Assembly: GCF_963576615.1 (NCBI RefSeq)
Contig: NC_088708.1
Span: forward strand, 7,006,001-7,070,000
Source of the DNA: Watersipora subatra
Lineage: Eukaryota > Bryozoa > Gymnolaemata > Cheilostomatida > Watersiporidae
Direction of reading: 5' to 3'
DNA: 64,000 nt
Both the position numbers and the translations under genes were made by a program. Numbering within the stretch: the stretch's first letter is position 1; every line of letters begins with the position of its first letter. Of this stretch, positions 1-12,629 are shown piece after piece. The notes below the pieces were generated by a model, which was not told the DNA's origin, made no database searches, and saw nothing but the letters and a program-made list of their open reading frames with translations.

Positions 1-38
1 ATCTATATACAATGTATGTATGTACCTTATAACATATA

Positions 39-3000
39 CTGTAAAACCTCTATTTGAATGTCATGGCACTCAATTTTTCAAAACTTCCCCTGTAGTGGCG
101 TTTTATTAGAGGTGACATTCAAATACAGGGTGGCATTGTAATTTTCAAATAGCTTGCCAGAATTTTGTAAAGCTAAATTTAATCCTTTTACAGGCGAAGC
201 GAATGCCGCCTATATTATGCACTCTCATTTGAGCTGAGCCACAGTAACCCTTTTTTGTGTGCGATCAATCTGCTATCACTTACCTCCAACTTGTTGTAGA
301 TCTCTAAATAAAAATGCATTAGGAAGCTGAGAAATATCTCTATCAGTTGATATCTATTGCTTGCAATTTACCTATTATAGCTTTACCGATCTTATAGCTT
401 TCGTTGCAATTTGTTGGAGCTTCAAAGTTTTTTGTTTCATTTTAAATTCGAAGGCATATTTTTATTTTATAACTATATTTTTAAAATGTTTAAAGCTCAT
501 TGCACTCATTGATATGTCCGCTACAGTTTGCAGCTAAGACAGGCTTTTAATGTGCAATAGAAAAGGAGTTATGAGCGTTGATCCATTGTAAGCTGAGTTA
601 AGATAACCACTCTGATACTATCAAATATGCTATAAGTCTGCAAACTTGAAAGTTATATTATGATAATCTATCAACTGCTACAAATCTCTAGAGAAGAACC
701 AGTGACATAAACAAACCATAATTATAATAAATGCAAAAACCAAAATTAACATTTTGAAACAAAAATATTTGAGTCGTTTGCTCGACAGGTGACGTTCTGA
801 TTGTTGCTTTCATATGGAATCATTTTAACTTCTTCTGGCTGTTCAATGTCTTCCACAGTCTCTGCTGACCTCAGCTCTTGTTCCTCACTGCAGAACTAGT
901 CGATATTAGCGCCCAAACAACTTTGTCAGCAAAGTAAAAACTTTTACACGTTGCTATTTGGAAAACCTTTCGCGAAAATAATGTTAAAAAGTTAGCCTGA
1001 AAATAGCTGAACAGATTCCTTCATAATTGCTTAACTGTTTTTACACATGTCGAAGTATCAAGACCGTGTTAACCCAAGTACCGACCATAAAAATTTCTCA
1101 AATGACCGTTATTTCAGGGATAATTGAGGCAAGTGGCTAATCCCCAAGAAATCTAAATGCTATAAACCAAACCTGGATAATGCATACATTTTCTGAAAGC
1201 TAACAAAGTGAAGAATCTAACTGCACAATAATCTAAGTTGTAGATGCTCATTACATCCACCATCTTTGACCATAAATCACGGGGAGACAATTTCATAAAG
1301 TTTTTCTAATGTTTCAGGAGTTGTAAGCAAAGGTAGTGTCCTTCTCTCAAAAGTGTTTTTACATTATCCAGCAAAACTAAGTGTAAAGAACATCTACACA
1401 AAATTTCTAAGAATTATCTTCATTATTTTTCAGTTTATTGCAGTTTTATTCTAAACCGACAAAATCAAAAAAAAGGAGAGAAAACAAATTAATATTTGAC
1501 TGTACAAACTGCACAAGATGAACGCAAACAGAAAATTACAGTAACTTAATATTATTACTAATCAATATTGATAATACAATAATATGCTATATAATACAAT
1601 ATAATTTTATATTATAAAAATATAATATAATAATATAATTAAAAATAATTGAAGTAATCACAGCTTATGAGTAAATATCTCATAGCAGTCTAAATGACAG
1701 CCTATTTTGCATGCTGCACACCAGCATAGTTGAAATCAAAGCGGTTGCGATGAATAGCTCGAAGAACTGGAGAGGGGTAACACAATCGTCGGATATGTTT
1801 GTGGAACCAGGTTGCCACACTGTAAAATCTGGCACATCATCAGCAAGCTCATAGCTCCCACCCTCAATCACATCTGCAGTAACCTCACTCCAGCCAGCAT
1901 CAGATTGCACAGCTGCCTGCTAGCCATGTACAGCTTGTCTCTCTCTGCCGGATCTCTGGCCTCGAGCTCCCACTCTGGCACCTTGTAGAGCATCAACAAC
2001 TGGAGTTACAGCTAGAAAAAGAAGACAAGCATTGCAACATTGATTACAACAACCCGTAGACCAGGAATTTGTTGATAAAACAATTACAAGAACAAGAGAA
2101 TATTGAGGCTACATACCAGCTGCTTCAATATTTGTTCACTCATACAGGATACTAGCTTTATTATTATTAGTCGTGACAATGACATGTATAATAAATGTAA
2201 CAACAAATTATTTTATTTATTTTTACAGGCTGACACATAAACGTGATCTAATCTAACCCTCTCACAGTAATGAAAATTTATTCTGCTCAGAAAAATCAGC
2301 TCTAGATCAACTTTCGTGTGACTGACTACATGTTGAAACTTCAGTTTGATGTCTAATTACTAGTGCGACTGTGACTAACACTCTAATGAATTACGAACAC
2401 CAACGAATAAAAAGCTAAATGATTTTACTTACATTCATCATCATCTTATTCAGAAGAGCTTTTGGAGTAATCATCATTAGACTGGTCGGCCTCAAAATCA
2501 CTGCTATCAGAATCTAGATGACCTAAAATGTCTTCCTCGTCCATATTGAGAGTAGCAGTTACGATCGTTTTCTTGAAAATAATTTCTTTTTGCAAAATGA
2601 GTAAAACGGATATTATCACAACGACTCCAACTGAAAGCGTTTCTTTGTTTTGTTTCCTCTGCTATGATTCGGGAAACTGACAAATTTGAGCTAATCAGAA
2701 ACAATATAGAGCAATATTGTAACAGCCGATTTGATCGGCTTGGTCAAAATCAAATTCGGCCGAAAAGCCGATTAGATCGGCTTGGTCAGAACTTGGGTTA
2801 AACAAAGAAATACTATTAGCCTGATACAGTTATTATTTCTATGGCATTGGTGTCAAAGTTTTTAAGAACAACCACAAGCATTTGAGTTGGAAAATGGACA
2901 CCGGAACCCGAACAAAAACTATGAACAAAATAATTTTTATTGATATAATCGAGACATTATTAGTACTATTTTGTGGACCATTTTCTACTGATCACTTTCT

Positions 3001-3075
3001 ATTATGGGTTCGTAAAAATCATAGAATGTAAAGGTGGCGTTCAAATAAAGGTGGCATTCAAATAGAGGTTTTTGG
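39..3075 (-). mobile_element. Family E inverted-repeat element, copy E1 (long)
   Basis: The left end reads CTGTAAAACCTCTATTTGAA. The right end is its inverse, with a G-rich gap change, ending in ggtttttgg. TA lies directly outside both ends (37-38 and 3076-3077), as expected for a Tc1/mariner-type target duplication. Four other copies with the same ends occur in the window (30221, 35584, 59113, 63929). E1 is the longest copy without a large nested insertion and lies inverted relative to the others. It contains a piggyBac-like N-terminal ORF remnant and, at about 900-770 on the minus strand, a second ORF piece (SEEQELRSAETVEDIEQPEE) that recurs in E2, E3 and E4. The superfamily is unresolved, because TA flanks and a piggyBac-like ORF do not normally go together. 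Confidence 0.7.
1680..2544 (-). pseudogene. piggyBac-like transposase N-terminal remnant
   Basis: Two minus-strand pieces look like the N-terminus of a piggyBac-type transposase. The first (about 2544-2410) begins MDEEDILGHLDSDSSDFEAD, an acidic N-terminus usual in that family. It has an in-frame TAA and ends at a GTAAGT donor. The second starts after a pyrimidine-rich acceptor near 2011, contains an in-frame TAG near 1922, and ends with DDCVTPLQFFELFIATALIS, like the start of the DDE_Tnp_1_7 domain (tPleyFelFft.el). The catalytic aspartates and the C-terminal cysteine-rich region are absent. This is a dead fragment inside element E1. I am fairly sure of the family from the FELF block but have run no search. 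Confidence 0.5.
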
Positions 3076-3077
3076 TA

Positions 3078-4150
3078 GTAAATGTTCGTAAATGAGGCAG
3101 GTTGAAATTATTGATATCTTGGTTTTTGTTGACTTCCGTTGGTACATAAAATAACATGCGTACACAAAAAGATAGACTGACCGCAAGCATGTAAACAAGG
3201 TGGATATTTTTAACATATATTATTTTTGCAACTGCCACATTCTCACCAAACTGCTAAGATAGTTTTACCCAAGCAATTGTTAAAAACAAAGCTTAGTGCA
3301 GTGGAACTTTTAAAACTTAGAGAAGTAATTCATTCCGAAAGTTATTTCATATGTAGACAATTTCGCAAGTAGAAACTGATTTCACCACATAAATGCACCA
3401 AGCCCGTTCCAAGCCCCCAAAAAGTTCAGATATAACATTAGTATTATTTTCAAATAGATGCAATGGTTAAAACCTATAACAAATATACATTTAAATTCCC
3501 ACAGAATCAATAGAACAAGTACACATGAACAGAAGAACAGAGAAATAACAAATAAAAATTATGAAAAGTATATCTGTTTGTGTATATTTGGCTGTCTAGA
3601 CTAGGCTAAGCGAAGACCGCGGAAACTGGGAAGCGGCCAAAAGAGGTAAGTGTTGTACTGTTGTCTTAGTTTTGTTTTGCTCAGAATAAATACTTTAAGA
3701 ATGTAAGTAGAAAGCCATGGAAAACTGGTATGGCTGGAAAGCTACAGCCATACCGCGATACAAATAAAAATCTGAGCAAATTTTTGCCTTGAGATACAAG
3801 ACAAATTTGAGATACAATCATATGAGACGGTAATTGAGTGGTCGCAGCTAAGTGGCCAAGTATGCGAGAGGCAGCTTTCGATAACAACATCGCTCAGTCT
3901 TTTTCATTTGAAAAAAGATTTAAAAAGCCGGCTAAAAGGGAAGGTGAAACAGAGTCAAGTAAAAAAGCGACGCAAAAAGACCCGAGCCGGAAAAAGTAAA
4001 AAAGAATAAAGTTTAGTGTAATGTAAGAGCTCAACTTCTTTTTTTTATGGTAATATCCTGTTTTAGGTGGTTTTCCTAGAGTTTTTTTTATGGTAATATC
4101 CTGTTTTAGGTAATATTTCCAGTGGGTGAAAATGAATAAATTTGTATTTA
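3078..4150. other. No gene recognised; short direct repeat
   Basis: I see no coding exon here. The only structure is a 27-bp direct repeat (about 4045-4071 and 4084-4110; motif tttatggtaatatcctgttt) next to the following MITE. The stretch probably lies in or downstream of the leftward LIN9 gene. Confidence 0.4.
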
Positions 4151-4547
4151 CCGCACTTTTCGGACTATTAGCCACTACTCTTTTCTGATGATTTGAGCCA
4201 TGCAGCTTATATAAGGGTGCGGCTATTTTGTGGCTTTTTTTACCGCTAGGGCTCATTAACCAGAATCTCCGGTTAGTGCGCCTCTAGCGGTGAAAGAAAA
4301 TACGAAACAATGCCTTACGGTACTGTTCCGTTAGGCACTAGATTATAAAGCATCGGTTAATATGAAACAGTGCCGTTAGACACTTTTCCGTTTTAAACAG
4401 CAAAGTTGCTGCCACGTTAAAAAGCACTGTCCTGAGGTCTGCAGCCTATACAAAGGTGCGGCCTATGTATTGTTTTATTATCGTTTTTTGGAAAATTAAG
4501 CAGAAGCGGCTTATATAGGGCTGCGGTTTATAGTCCGAAAAGTACGG
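4151..4547 (-). mobile_element. TA-flanked MITE, copy 1
   Basis: The terminal inverted repeats read CCGCACTTTTCGGACTAT at the left and, inverted, CCGTACTTTTCGGACTAT at the right. TA flanks both ends (4149-4150 and 4548-4549), which indicates a Tc1/mariner-type nonautonomous element. A second copy lies at 62991-63391 in the opposite orientation. Both contain an internal block related to gttccgttaggcac arranged as an imperfect inverted repeat. It has no coding capacity. Confidence 0.85.
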
Positions 4548-4790
4548 TAGTTAATTTATACAGAAAGATTGGTTTGATTTATGAGAGAAACATGAAGCTT
4601 GTACATGTATGTTGAGACATGATTGTATATCATCACACAGAAATTGATTTGCTAAAAGCGAAAGTTGTTTTATTATGTATGTGATAAATGATAATTTCAA
4701 ATTACATAACGAACAAAAACAAAACATTTGTTGTTTACTGACTTAAGATGGAAAAGGAAACTGGGTAGCATTGTATGTCGTATCATGAGA

Positions 4791-4880
4791 AGCAAACGGG
4801 CCAAGACACGAAACAAACAAAGAAACAAATGGGCCAAGACACGAAACAAACAAAAAAACAAACTGGTCAAGTCATGAAAC
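4791..4880. repeat. 31-bp tandem repeat, about 3 units
   Basis: The unit is about 31 bp, built on gggccaagacacgaaacaaa followed by caaagaaacaaat. Two units are nearly identical and a third is degenerate. It is noncoding. Confidence 0.7.
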
Positions 4881-5167
4881 AAACCAACGGCTAAAATTAT
4901 GAAAGGGCTTTTGGCTTTTCTTATCTACAAATACCTTTCATAGGTCGAAGCAAAATTTCTAACAAATGACGTGCTGTAACTTGCAAATTTCGTGTGTAGA
5001 GTCTTTCATAAGTAGAGGTTCCGATGTATAGAAAATATTGCAAAATGCGTGCGACTATAAATGTCACAGCAACAAAGGTACACATGAGGAAATAAAAATG
5101 CTATGATTAGCTTTAGCCTAAGTTTCAAAGATAGCATGGCTGAAAGACCTCGCTGATAAATAGTTAC

Positions 5168-8100
5168 CTGTGACACCTGTGCCAATGACTAGAGGCAGAG
5201 GTATCTGATCCGGCAAGTCCTTCATGTCAGCCTCGGAAAGCTCTGTCATTTTTCGCTGTTGTATCAGCCGTATTTTCTGTCTCCGCTGCTCAAGGTTGTT
5301 TCGCTCTTCTTGGAAGAATGCCGCTGAACACCTACCGGAACATAACATTAGCAACTAAAAACTGTCGAACATCTGCTGAAGATGATAGTGACACATGCTG
5401 AAAGATTCAATAAAACAATGTCTGTGCCCCATGGTTCACAACCAAGGATTACTAGTGGCACAAAATATTAATGCGTCAACCGTAGTAGATAACATTACAA
5501 GCTGGGGTTTGATCAACATTTTCGAGTCGTTGGAAAGATTCATGATTTTGCAAACTATCAATCAGAAACGGTTGTGTTGCTATACATGTATACTTATTGT
5601 GAATTGCTCAGTTTTGTGTTTGATTAGCTAATTGTCCATTCAAAATTTGACTACCTAAACATTGTCCATAGGAAATTCTTATTCATGCAAGCATCATGTA
5701 TTCTGGAAAATTTTCCAAGAAAATATTTCAAATTTGTGTGAAAGAGGTTATTGGTATCGCAATCCGCAAGCTGAGCCGCGCAAGCTACGTTGCTGCTGTA
5801 AACACCAACCAATAACTAATGAGGAACACGAAATAAGACTTGTCTTTCGGTATTTGTGAAATCTTAGTCAGCTTTACCCGGCATGTACAGAAGATTGACG
5901 TGAAAACCTAACCAGCAGATTCTTAACTATAGACTAGCAACGTATGACTGTGGTAGGTATATATTACTAATGTGAAACATATTTTCATTGTTAATTGGTT
6001 CATTTAATCAATTTATAAACTTATACTTGAGAAACACAGTTGTTAACTTTAAGGTCAGCCCATGCAGTAAGTTGTGATTTTAGTACTCCAGACCAGAATG
6101 TTTTGTTAACTATGATCAGTATCGCTGCAACATCATTGATTCAACTGTGTAAGATGAAACAATTTCTCATGAAGGATATGTAATTCAAACATTACTTTTC
6201 TTTTAAATTTATGTTCAGGTTAAATGTTGAATGCAAAGCAGCTGTACCTAATATATAGCTACCATGTCCTAGTGAACAGCACCTTTTGTTGTAATAACGA
6301 AGGCTTAAGCTTTGGAGAATTCTGCCAGCAACATGCGTTAGGCCAAGCGTGAGCCAGAAAAACAGCCATGAAAAATTCAAATTTAGTTCATATCGTTTGC
6401 TAGCTATATTAATTTTCTTATCATCAAAATTGATTTAAACATCTAAAAATCTTTTTCAACATGTTGATTTATTTTAGGTACTGATCTATGATCTGCATTT
6501 TACTGTTTATTTAGTTTGTTCAAAAATACTTATGAAATAAGATGACACGAATCCAGCAAATGCTTTATTGTAATGCAATATGTATTTACGGAGAAAAACT
6601 AGACATTCATACAGATGGAAGTTTAGACTTCCCAGGTCACAATGCTTTATAAAGACTGGATGCCTTCATGGATGCCGTCATGTATGCCAACCTCCACCAT
6701 CAATAAGTTCTGAAGTCAAAGCTGAGGTAATACATTTCCGGCAGCCTTGCTATTTTGATACTTCGCCATAGAGAAAGTTTTTTTTAGTGCCCAGATGAGG
6801 CTAGACTACAAGTTATAGGGGTCACTACCCATCGTATACAGATAAAGCCATATGACTGTTATGGAAAGCCAAATATTAAAGCATCCATAGATCCAAAACC
6901 AAGTTATCAGGTTGAGAGACCTTGTCAAATTAATATTGACTCACTAACTGTGATATCACAGTGATCTATCTAGTTATGAGACCAGATTGGTAACTTCAAC
7001 ACTAGGATATATGAGCACATGGGTGTTTGCTCATATTATTACCACAATGAATTTTGGTGTTTTTCATGGTTTTAACCATGTCATATCATCATTTTAACCA
7101 AAACACTTGTATTCACACTCAAGGTTCTAAGAAATACTACCTCAAAAGATGTTATGATTTTGTGTGTGAGTGATTTGCTAAGCATAATAATAAAAAATGA
7201 ATGTAGGTGTTATTATTTGATGGGTATTCTGCAATGTATTGTTTTTATTAAGAAGCATTATTTGGTTGTATATATCACAAAGAATTTTAAAGTATTAAAA
7301 ATAATTTCTGTTCATGTTATAAAAAAGGTTAGGCCAGCTAGGAGGTAAACATTTAGGAAATGGTTTAGCTGGCCAATGGATTCCCGCAGTAGTCAACCAC
7401 TTACTTGCACATGTGGTTGAGCTCATGTTGACATGTTGTTTTACATCTAAGTTGGCCAGAAAAACCTAGGATTATCGGTAAAGAAAAGCAAATGACATTA
7501 CATGAGCATAAGAAGCCGCTCGCTTTATGAAAGTACATTAAAATTAATAAATCCAACAAATTGACATCCTATGCTCAAAAATGGCCTAAGGGTGACAATC
7601 CAGAAGCCTTTTTGGTGTCAAATAAGAACAAATCACATCACTGACCTTCTTGGTTTACCCATTAATCGGCGTATCTTATTCCACTCCGACTTCCGCATGA
7701 GCTCGGTGCCGAGGTCAGGAAAGTTCTCCCTCAGTACTGCTTGAAAATCGTTTCCACCAAGAAGAAGCGCCCTGCAGAAGATCAGCTAGAACCAATTAAT
7801 AAGATAAATTTGTGACCTGTTCTGTTCAGCAAAACAGACCAGACATCACAAGTTTAGGAACTGCGATAAAATATGAGGTATGGAATTAATTAAGATAGGA
7901 GACGTAGAGTTAGCCGCTCTTTTTTTAGTGATGAAAATGTGAAAAACTTTTTTTAATTTTGTTCTTTGTAACTAGTAATGATCAACAACGTATGATATAT
8001 TCTTGACAAGTTCATATCTCAATACCTAAATTCCATAAAAAAGCATTCGGCGAACAAGTCACAAACTTCCCTCATGTCTTGAACTGTTCACAAAACGTTG

Positions 8101-8969
8101 GCAAGAACGTAACACAAGACTAGAACACAACACAACTCTGACTTCACAAGGCTAAAGTCTCAAGGGCTTAGTAAAAATTGACTGCTCCATAATTATACGC
8201 TAGTATTTGTTTCTGAAGTGAACAACTGAAAACATGTAGAGAAGCTATTAAATATGGTAGAGAAAGAGATTAGCAGCCAGTGAGTTGTAAGCACCTACTG
8301 ATCAAGGGTTGAATAGAACCACTCATAGCACACCCATTTATGGGCTTTGGGCAACTTCAATATGTTCTTTAGCCTCAAACCATTGCTTTGAGCTATTTCT
8401 TTTTCACTCTTGAGAATAGGAGCTGGTTTTGCCTGCTTTCTGGGTGATTCTGATTTAGCATCCTGCTGAGTGATACGACGATTACGTTTGACATTACGAC
8501 TAGGTCTCTTTCTAGCACTTGCAATACCATCTGCATAAAATATTAGCAATAAAATGAACTATTACCACTTGTAGAAAATATTCAATATTATTATTGTATT
8601 ATATTAAAATAGTAATAAATGGTACAGCAATTTGTCAAATATTACAAAAACATCTAAGCAACAATAATATCAATTATACTAAAGGGTTGTATAGTCATGC
8701 CATATGCTTAGTAGATGGAAGTTGGATTATAAAATTTAGAGGATTCGCGATGAAATTCTAAAATTTAAATAGAACATCAATCAAAATTTTGTGAGATGTC
8801 AACTAACACAATGCACAAACAATTTGAACAATTGCATTTGCACACTTTTTGTTGCAGAAACACACTAACGTCCTCGCAAAGCTTGATGCTTATTGTATGT
8901 AAACGTAACCTGATCTCAAGTCTTCAGTTTGATTGAGATCAATAGCTTCAATACCTTCCAGACAAGGCA
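5168..8969 (-). CDS. LIN9: LIN9, N-terminal and DIRP-domain exons (partial)
   Basis: LIN9 is a core subunit of the MuvB/DREAM complex, which represses and later activates cell-cycle genes in the nucleus. Exons on the minus strand: 8530-8299, with a basic N-terminus and then LKLPKAHKWVCYEWFYSTLD; 7771-7646, with NDFQAVLRENFPDL and IRRLMGKPRR; and 5331-5168, with CSAAFFQEERNNLEQRRQKI and DLPDQIPLPLVIGTGVT. These run continuously across the human LIN9 DIRP region, the phases agree at each join, and splice sites are AG/GT. A small upstream exon (8969-8910, ending IDLNQTEDLRS) fits the phase but has a weak donor, so it is tentative. No start codon is assigned. The exons expected next (ARLRG..GLFTG..TYRVTFD) are not visible to the left and probably lie outside the window. 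No stops or frameshifts are seen. Confidence 0.88.
5332..7645. other. LIN9 intron with one unexplained coding-like stretch
   Basis: This is intronic sequence between the second and third certain LIN9 exons. On the plus strand at 6786-6959 a T-rich tract ending in AG is followed by an open frame of about 57 codons (begins CPDEARLQVIGVTTHRIQIK) ending at TGA. Just upstream, near 6575-6650, another frame reads GEKLDIHTDGSLDFPGHNA. Both could be remnants of a transposon-encoded protein, but I do not recognise the family. The rest looks noncoding. Confidence 0.3.
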
Positions 8970-9808
8970 CTAATAAAAGGAGATGCAACAGGATAATTGT
9001 ATACATTTGAAAAAATAAAAACCTGAATCTAATTTTCAGAATTTTTAAATTTTCTAAAAATTGCCTAAATTGCATGTTTGATGAATATTATATGGATGGT
9101 ACATTTGTCTGCCAATATCAGTGTATATGGAAGAAATTTGCTCAATTTAGTTGTTTGCTGTATTTTTAGATTATTAAAAAGTGAGAAATGTCTTTGTTTG
9201 TAAAATACATGTCGATTTAAACCAAAATTACGCCTTACTTTTGGTTTAATTAAATTTTGGTTTAATTTAATTCTGGTGGGTTTGGTAACAATATTCACCA
9301 GCTTTTAAACAATACAAAAGCAATATAACACGGCTCGTAACGATAATTAGTAGCAAATAATATGCAAATTCTTTTGCAATACACACTCAAGGAAATTGGG
9401 ATTCATTACAACACACCCACAAGTGTATCTACAATGCGAGTTTTTGACTCCTTAGCTATATTAGTTGACAATGATGTGCATTGAAATCCACAATCTAATA
9501 CATAAGACAAAGTTCTGCAAAATTCTCTAAGATCGAGAACGATGAGATGAATAAACATTAACCATAACATAAGCACATTAGCGAACCTAGTTGACAGTGA
9601 GTTACAAGCTAATAGCTAGAGCAACCTTTGTATTTTCTTAGAGAAAATGTTTGAGATTGAAATTATTCTGCTTGTGTCATGATACAAGCTTGTGTCACTG
9701 TATCTTTTGTTGTCAATCCTTGTCTATGATGCAAATAAGGATGGAAAAATGACTTACTTTATCCGGTAATTAATAACTAATGATTTACCTTGATAATTAT
9801 ACCTACTA
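8970..9808. other. No feature recognised
   Basis: This AT-rich sequence lies upstream of the visible LIN9 exons and may hold the promoter or first exons. I can identify neither. A short imperfect repeat of tttggtttaatt occurs near 9240-9270. Confidence 0.3.
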
Positions 9809-10689
9809 CAGTAGGCGCTCCTACAATGTAAATAATCCGTTCCAATAACGTTTACGTTATGGGGATTTTACATTATATTACATAACAATTTTTTAATCCG
9901 TTCCAAGATCTTTCCAAACTCACCCCTGTGGCCATGCAAAAAGGAAAAAACGAGGGAACTTTTTAATTTGTGTGCTGCACCGCAACTGCAATATTATTAG
10001 TTTGCATCACCAAATTTTCTCCTTGCTGATCAATTTCACTGATTTTATAGACTGTGATTGCGGTAATTTTACAAGAAAACTGACGGGGAGCGCACATCGT
10101 CGCCGTTCATTCACAACTATTTGCTTATTCTTTTTAAACAGCAAAGTCTATTCTGCAAATTAAAACTAGTAGCAATTATTTCATACATCTTCAACAAAAC
10201 AAAATATTTTTTACTATAAAAAGAGCAGTACTACTTGTTCTTCGTCTATCTGTATCCAGTGGTCAAGATTAGGATAAAAGACACCTTTAGACGATACTCC
10301 AACACATTGGTAGACCGTGTAAGATTGGTAGACTCATTGTAACACCTGCACCAATTGATCGCCTTAACCATGTTTATGAACGATTGCGCAGCTACCTATT
10401 CTCAGTTTTGTCGACACATCTGACGATCTATCATGACGATCTATCATGACGAACTAGAATGTCACGAGAGTTGTATATATATTTAGATATAATGCTATAT
10501 GCAGGTTGCTTTTTCTCTCACAAGTGTGACGAGATAAGTTACCATTCAAATCAAATGTGAGAACTCGCCCGACTCAACACTACATAATATGAAATTTTTT
10601 ACATAGTATAAAGCAAAAACTTCACATAAATTTTTTACGGTATTTGCAATTTACATCATAGGAGGTATAAGTTATAGGAGCGTCTACTG
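9809..10689. mobile_element. TA-flanked inverted-repeat element
   Basis: The left end reads CAGTAGGCGCTCCTACAA. The right end is the inverse of CAGTAGACGCTCCTATAA. TA lies at 9807-9808 and 10690-10691, the Tc1/mariner pattern. The interior has no transposase that I can see, so the element is nonautonomous. A short tandem of gacgatctatcat lies inside near 10421-10455. Confidence 0.8.
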
Positions 10690-10781
10690 TACTTAAAATA
10701 TTTCCATTGGTAAAAGTTTTCCAGACTACTAATGCACCGTTGCAGTATTTACAGATTCATTCTGATAATAGCACAAAGCTC

Positions 10782-10784
<3 letters not shown>

Positions 10785-10849
<65 letters not shown>
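10785..10849. repeat. (TA)n microsatellite
   Basis: A pure TA dinucleotide run of about 65 bp, followed by ttatgcc. The open frame across it (Ile-Tyr repeat) is an artefact. Confidence 0.95.
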
Positions 10850-10852
<3 letters not shown>

Positions 10853-11436
10853 GCCATGCTTGTTATTGACAAGCACGATAAGGTGGCATTAATAAACTAT
10901 AATTGTTTAAAATAGAATGCATAAATTTTTCTTTAACAATTGATCAGGAAACTACTCTATAAACTTTATGTACGACACTGAGATTCACTCGATACTTTTT
11001 AGTTGTCCCTTCTTGAAACACGGTGATATGTACATTCACTAACTCGAGTTATTACTTTCAACTCATGGAGTGCTGCTCACAAAAGCAGCATAATTGGTCA
11101 GGGAACAGGTTATGGTCATAGTACGATATCAGTAAACACCTCTAGGTAATACAATTAGTTTTTAAAATCAGCAACAAAATTATTTTGCGACATTCTGATA
11201 CGTGAAGGCAAATCTCAGCATGCGAACTTAATTTGCTACAATAGTTGTTCACATGTCAAACCCGTCGTATATTAGAGCAAAACCTCTCAAAAATTATATA
11301 TCAGTTATTAAACAAGATCTACTGTTTTTGTGTTCAATCACCCTACTACTTCCTGGGGTGTGGATATATATATTAAATATATATATTTTGATAGTTTCAA
11401 CTATAATATATTAATGCATATATGTGTATCTATATA
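10850..11436. other. No feature recognised
   Basis: AT-rich spacer between the microsatellite and the next element. I see no exon, RNA gene or repeat end. Confidence 0.3.
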
Positions 11437-12556
11437 CAGTCAAACATGGATAACTCGAACTTCAAGGGACCGAGCAAAAGTGTTCGAATTATCAGAGCGT
11501 TCAAGTTATCAGAGCACTGTCACAAGTCCATGTATTTACTTATTTATTAGTAGATACATGTACATATACAAACTATAATATAAATCAAAAGCACAAATGG
11601 CTTGTTTCAAATTAAATGCTTCTAATGTAAAGTTTAAAACGTTTTCATGAAAAAGTATAGAGATTTTTCTATCACTTGAGATTGGTTTGTTGTTTGAGGT
11701 GATGTTATTGCCAGGACGTTTTTCAGATTGACATTGGCAAAACTTGATCGTTGTTGAAATGCTCAAAAGAAAAGACATTTTTTTCTTTTGGGGTTTTACC
11801 CACGATCAAGTTTGCCGTTTTTTCTTGAAGTTTATGCAGATTACCTTACTTTACCTGGGATTCGTTAAGAGCAACACTCCGAGGCAGTTCAGTTAGAAGT
11901 TTTACGAGGTTTAACGGTACATTCTATATCACTCACGCTTTTTTAATAGATACTTATTGAATGTACACACGTATCCTGTGTTTAGGTCAAACGATGAATA
12001 GTTTTTTGTAGCTCAGACAACGTATACGTTTAATTACAACATTTTTTAAGACGTTTTAAACATTCAACATTCCGACGTTGATTCAACACGGAATCAACGT
12101 CGGAAAACTATTCATCACGGACTAGCTGGGTCACGCACTCAAGGATTTTCGCCACGCACATACAAAACAACATGCGATTTTTGTTTTGTATGTGCGTGGC
12201 GAAAATCCTTGCGCCCGTGACCCGGCTAGCCCGTGCTATTCATCGTATCGCAGTATAAATCAAATTTCACCAAACTTTTAGAAAAGTCGTTGACAAAAAT
12301 ATTTTGCCGATGGTGGTAATAACGACGCTTATGAATTACGAAAAGATGAAGTTTACCTCTATGGCTTTGAATAAAGTGATTTTCTAAAGCGATAACAACC
12401 GTTTCGGTAGCCGTTGGGCAAAAAACAGTTCGAATTAACAGTGTTGAGTTCGAGTTATCTATAGCAATTTATCATTACGTGGGAACGGACCAAAGGAAAT
12501 GTTCGAATTAACCATGTGTTCGAGCTATCCGTGGACGAGTTATCCATGTTTGACTG
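11437..12556. mobile_element. TA-flanked mariner-type element
   Basis: The ends are CAGTCAAACATGGATAACTC and its near inverse (..gagttatccatgtttgactg), with TA at 11435-11436 and 12557-12558. Subterminal blocks are built from repeats of ttcgaattat/gagttatc in both orientations. No transposase domain is recognisable, so it is nonautonomous. It is itself interrupted by the hairpin MITE at 12116-12235, and just before that it holds a perfect 13-bp stem (12072-12084 with 12091-12103). Confidence 0.82.
12116..12235. mobile_element. Hairpin MITE with 8-bp target duplication
   Basis: This 120-bp unit is almost wholly an imperfect inverted repeat: CACGGACTAGCTGGGTCACG at the left pairs with the inverse of CACGGGCTAGCCGGGTCACG at the right. 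The inner stem runs through cgccacgcacatacaaaaca. It is bounded by direct 8-bp repeats of ctattcat (12108-12115 and 12236-12243). The 8-bp duplication suggests hAT- or P-type mobilisation. It is nested inside the mariner-type element. Confidence 0.75.
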
Positions 12557-12629
12557 TATATAAATCTCAAAATTAGTCGTGTGTCTGACCAATTATAGCG
12601 ATTAAAATCAAGGAATGAAAAACGCGATT

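Noticed and set aside
3894..4256. 120-codon minus-strand frame
   Set aside because: Its right half lies in the MITE at 4151-4547 and its left half in low-complexity sequence. No domain or splice support.
10707..10892. Open frame with a long Ile-Tyr repeat
   Set aside because: Translation of a TA microsatellite.
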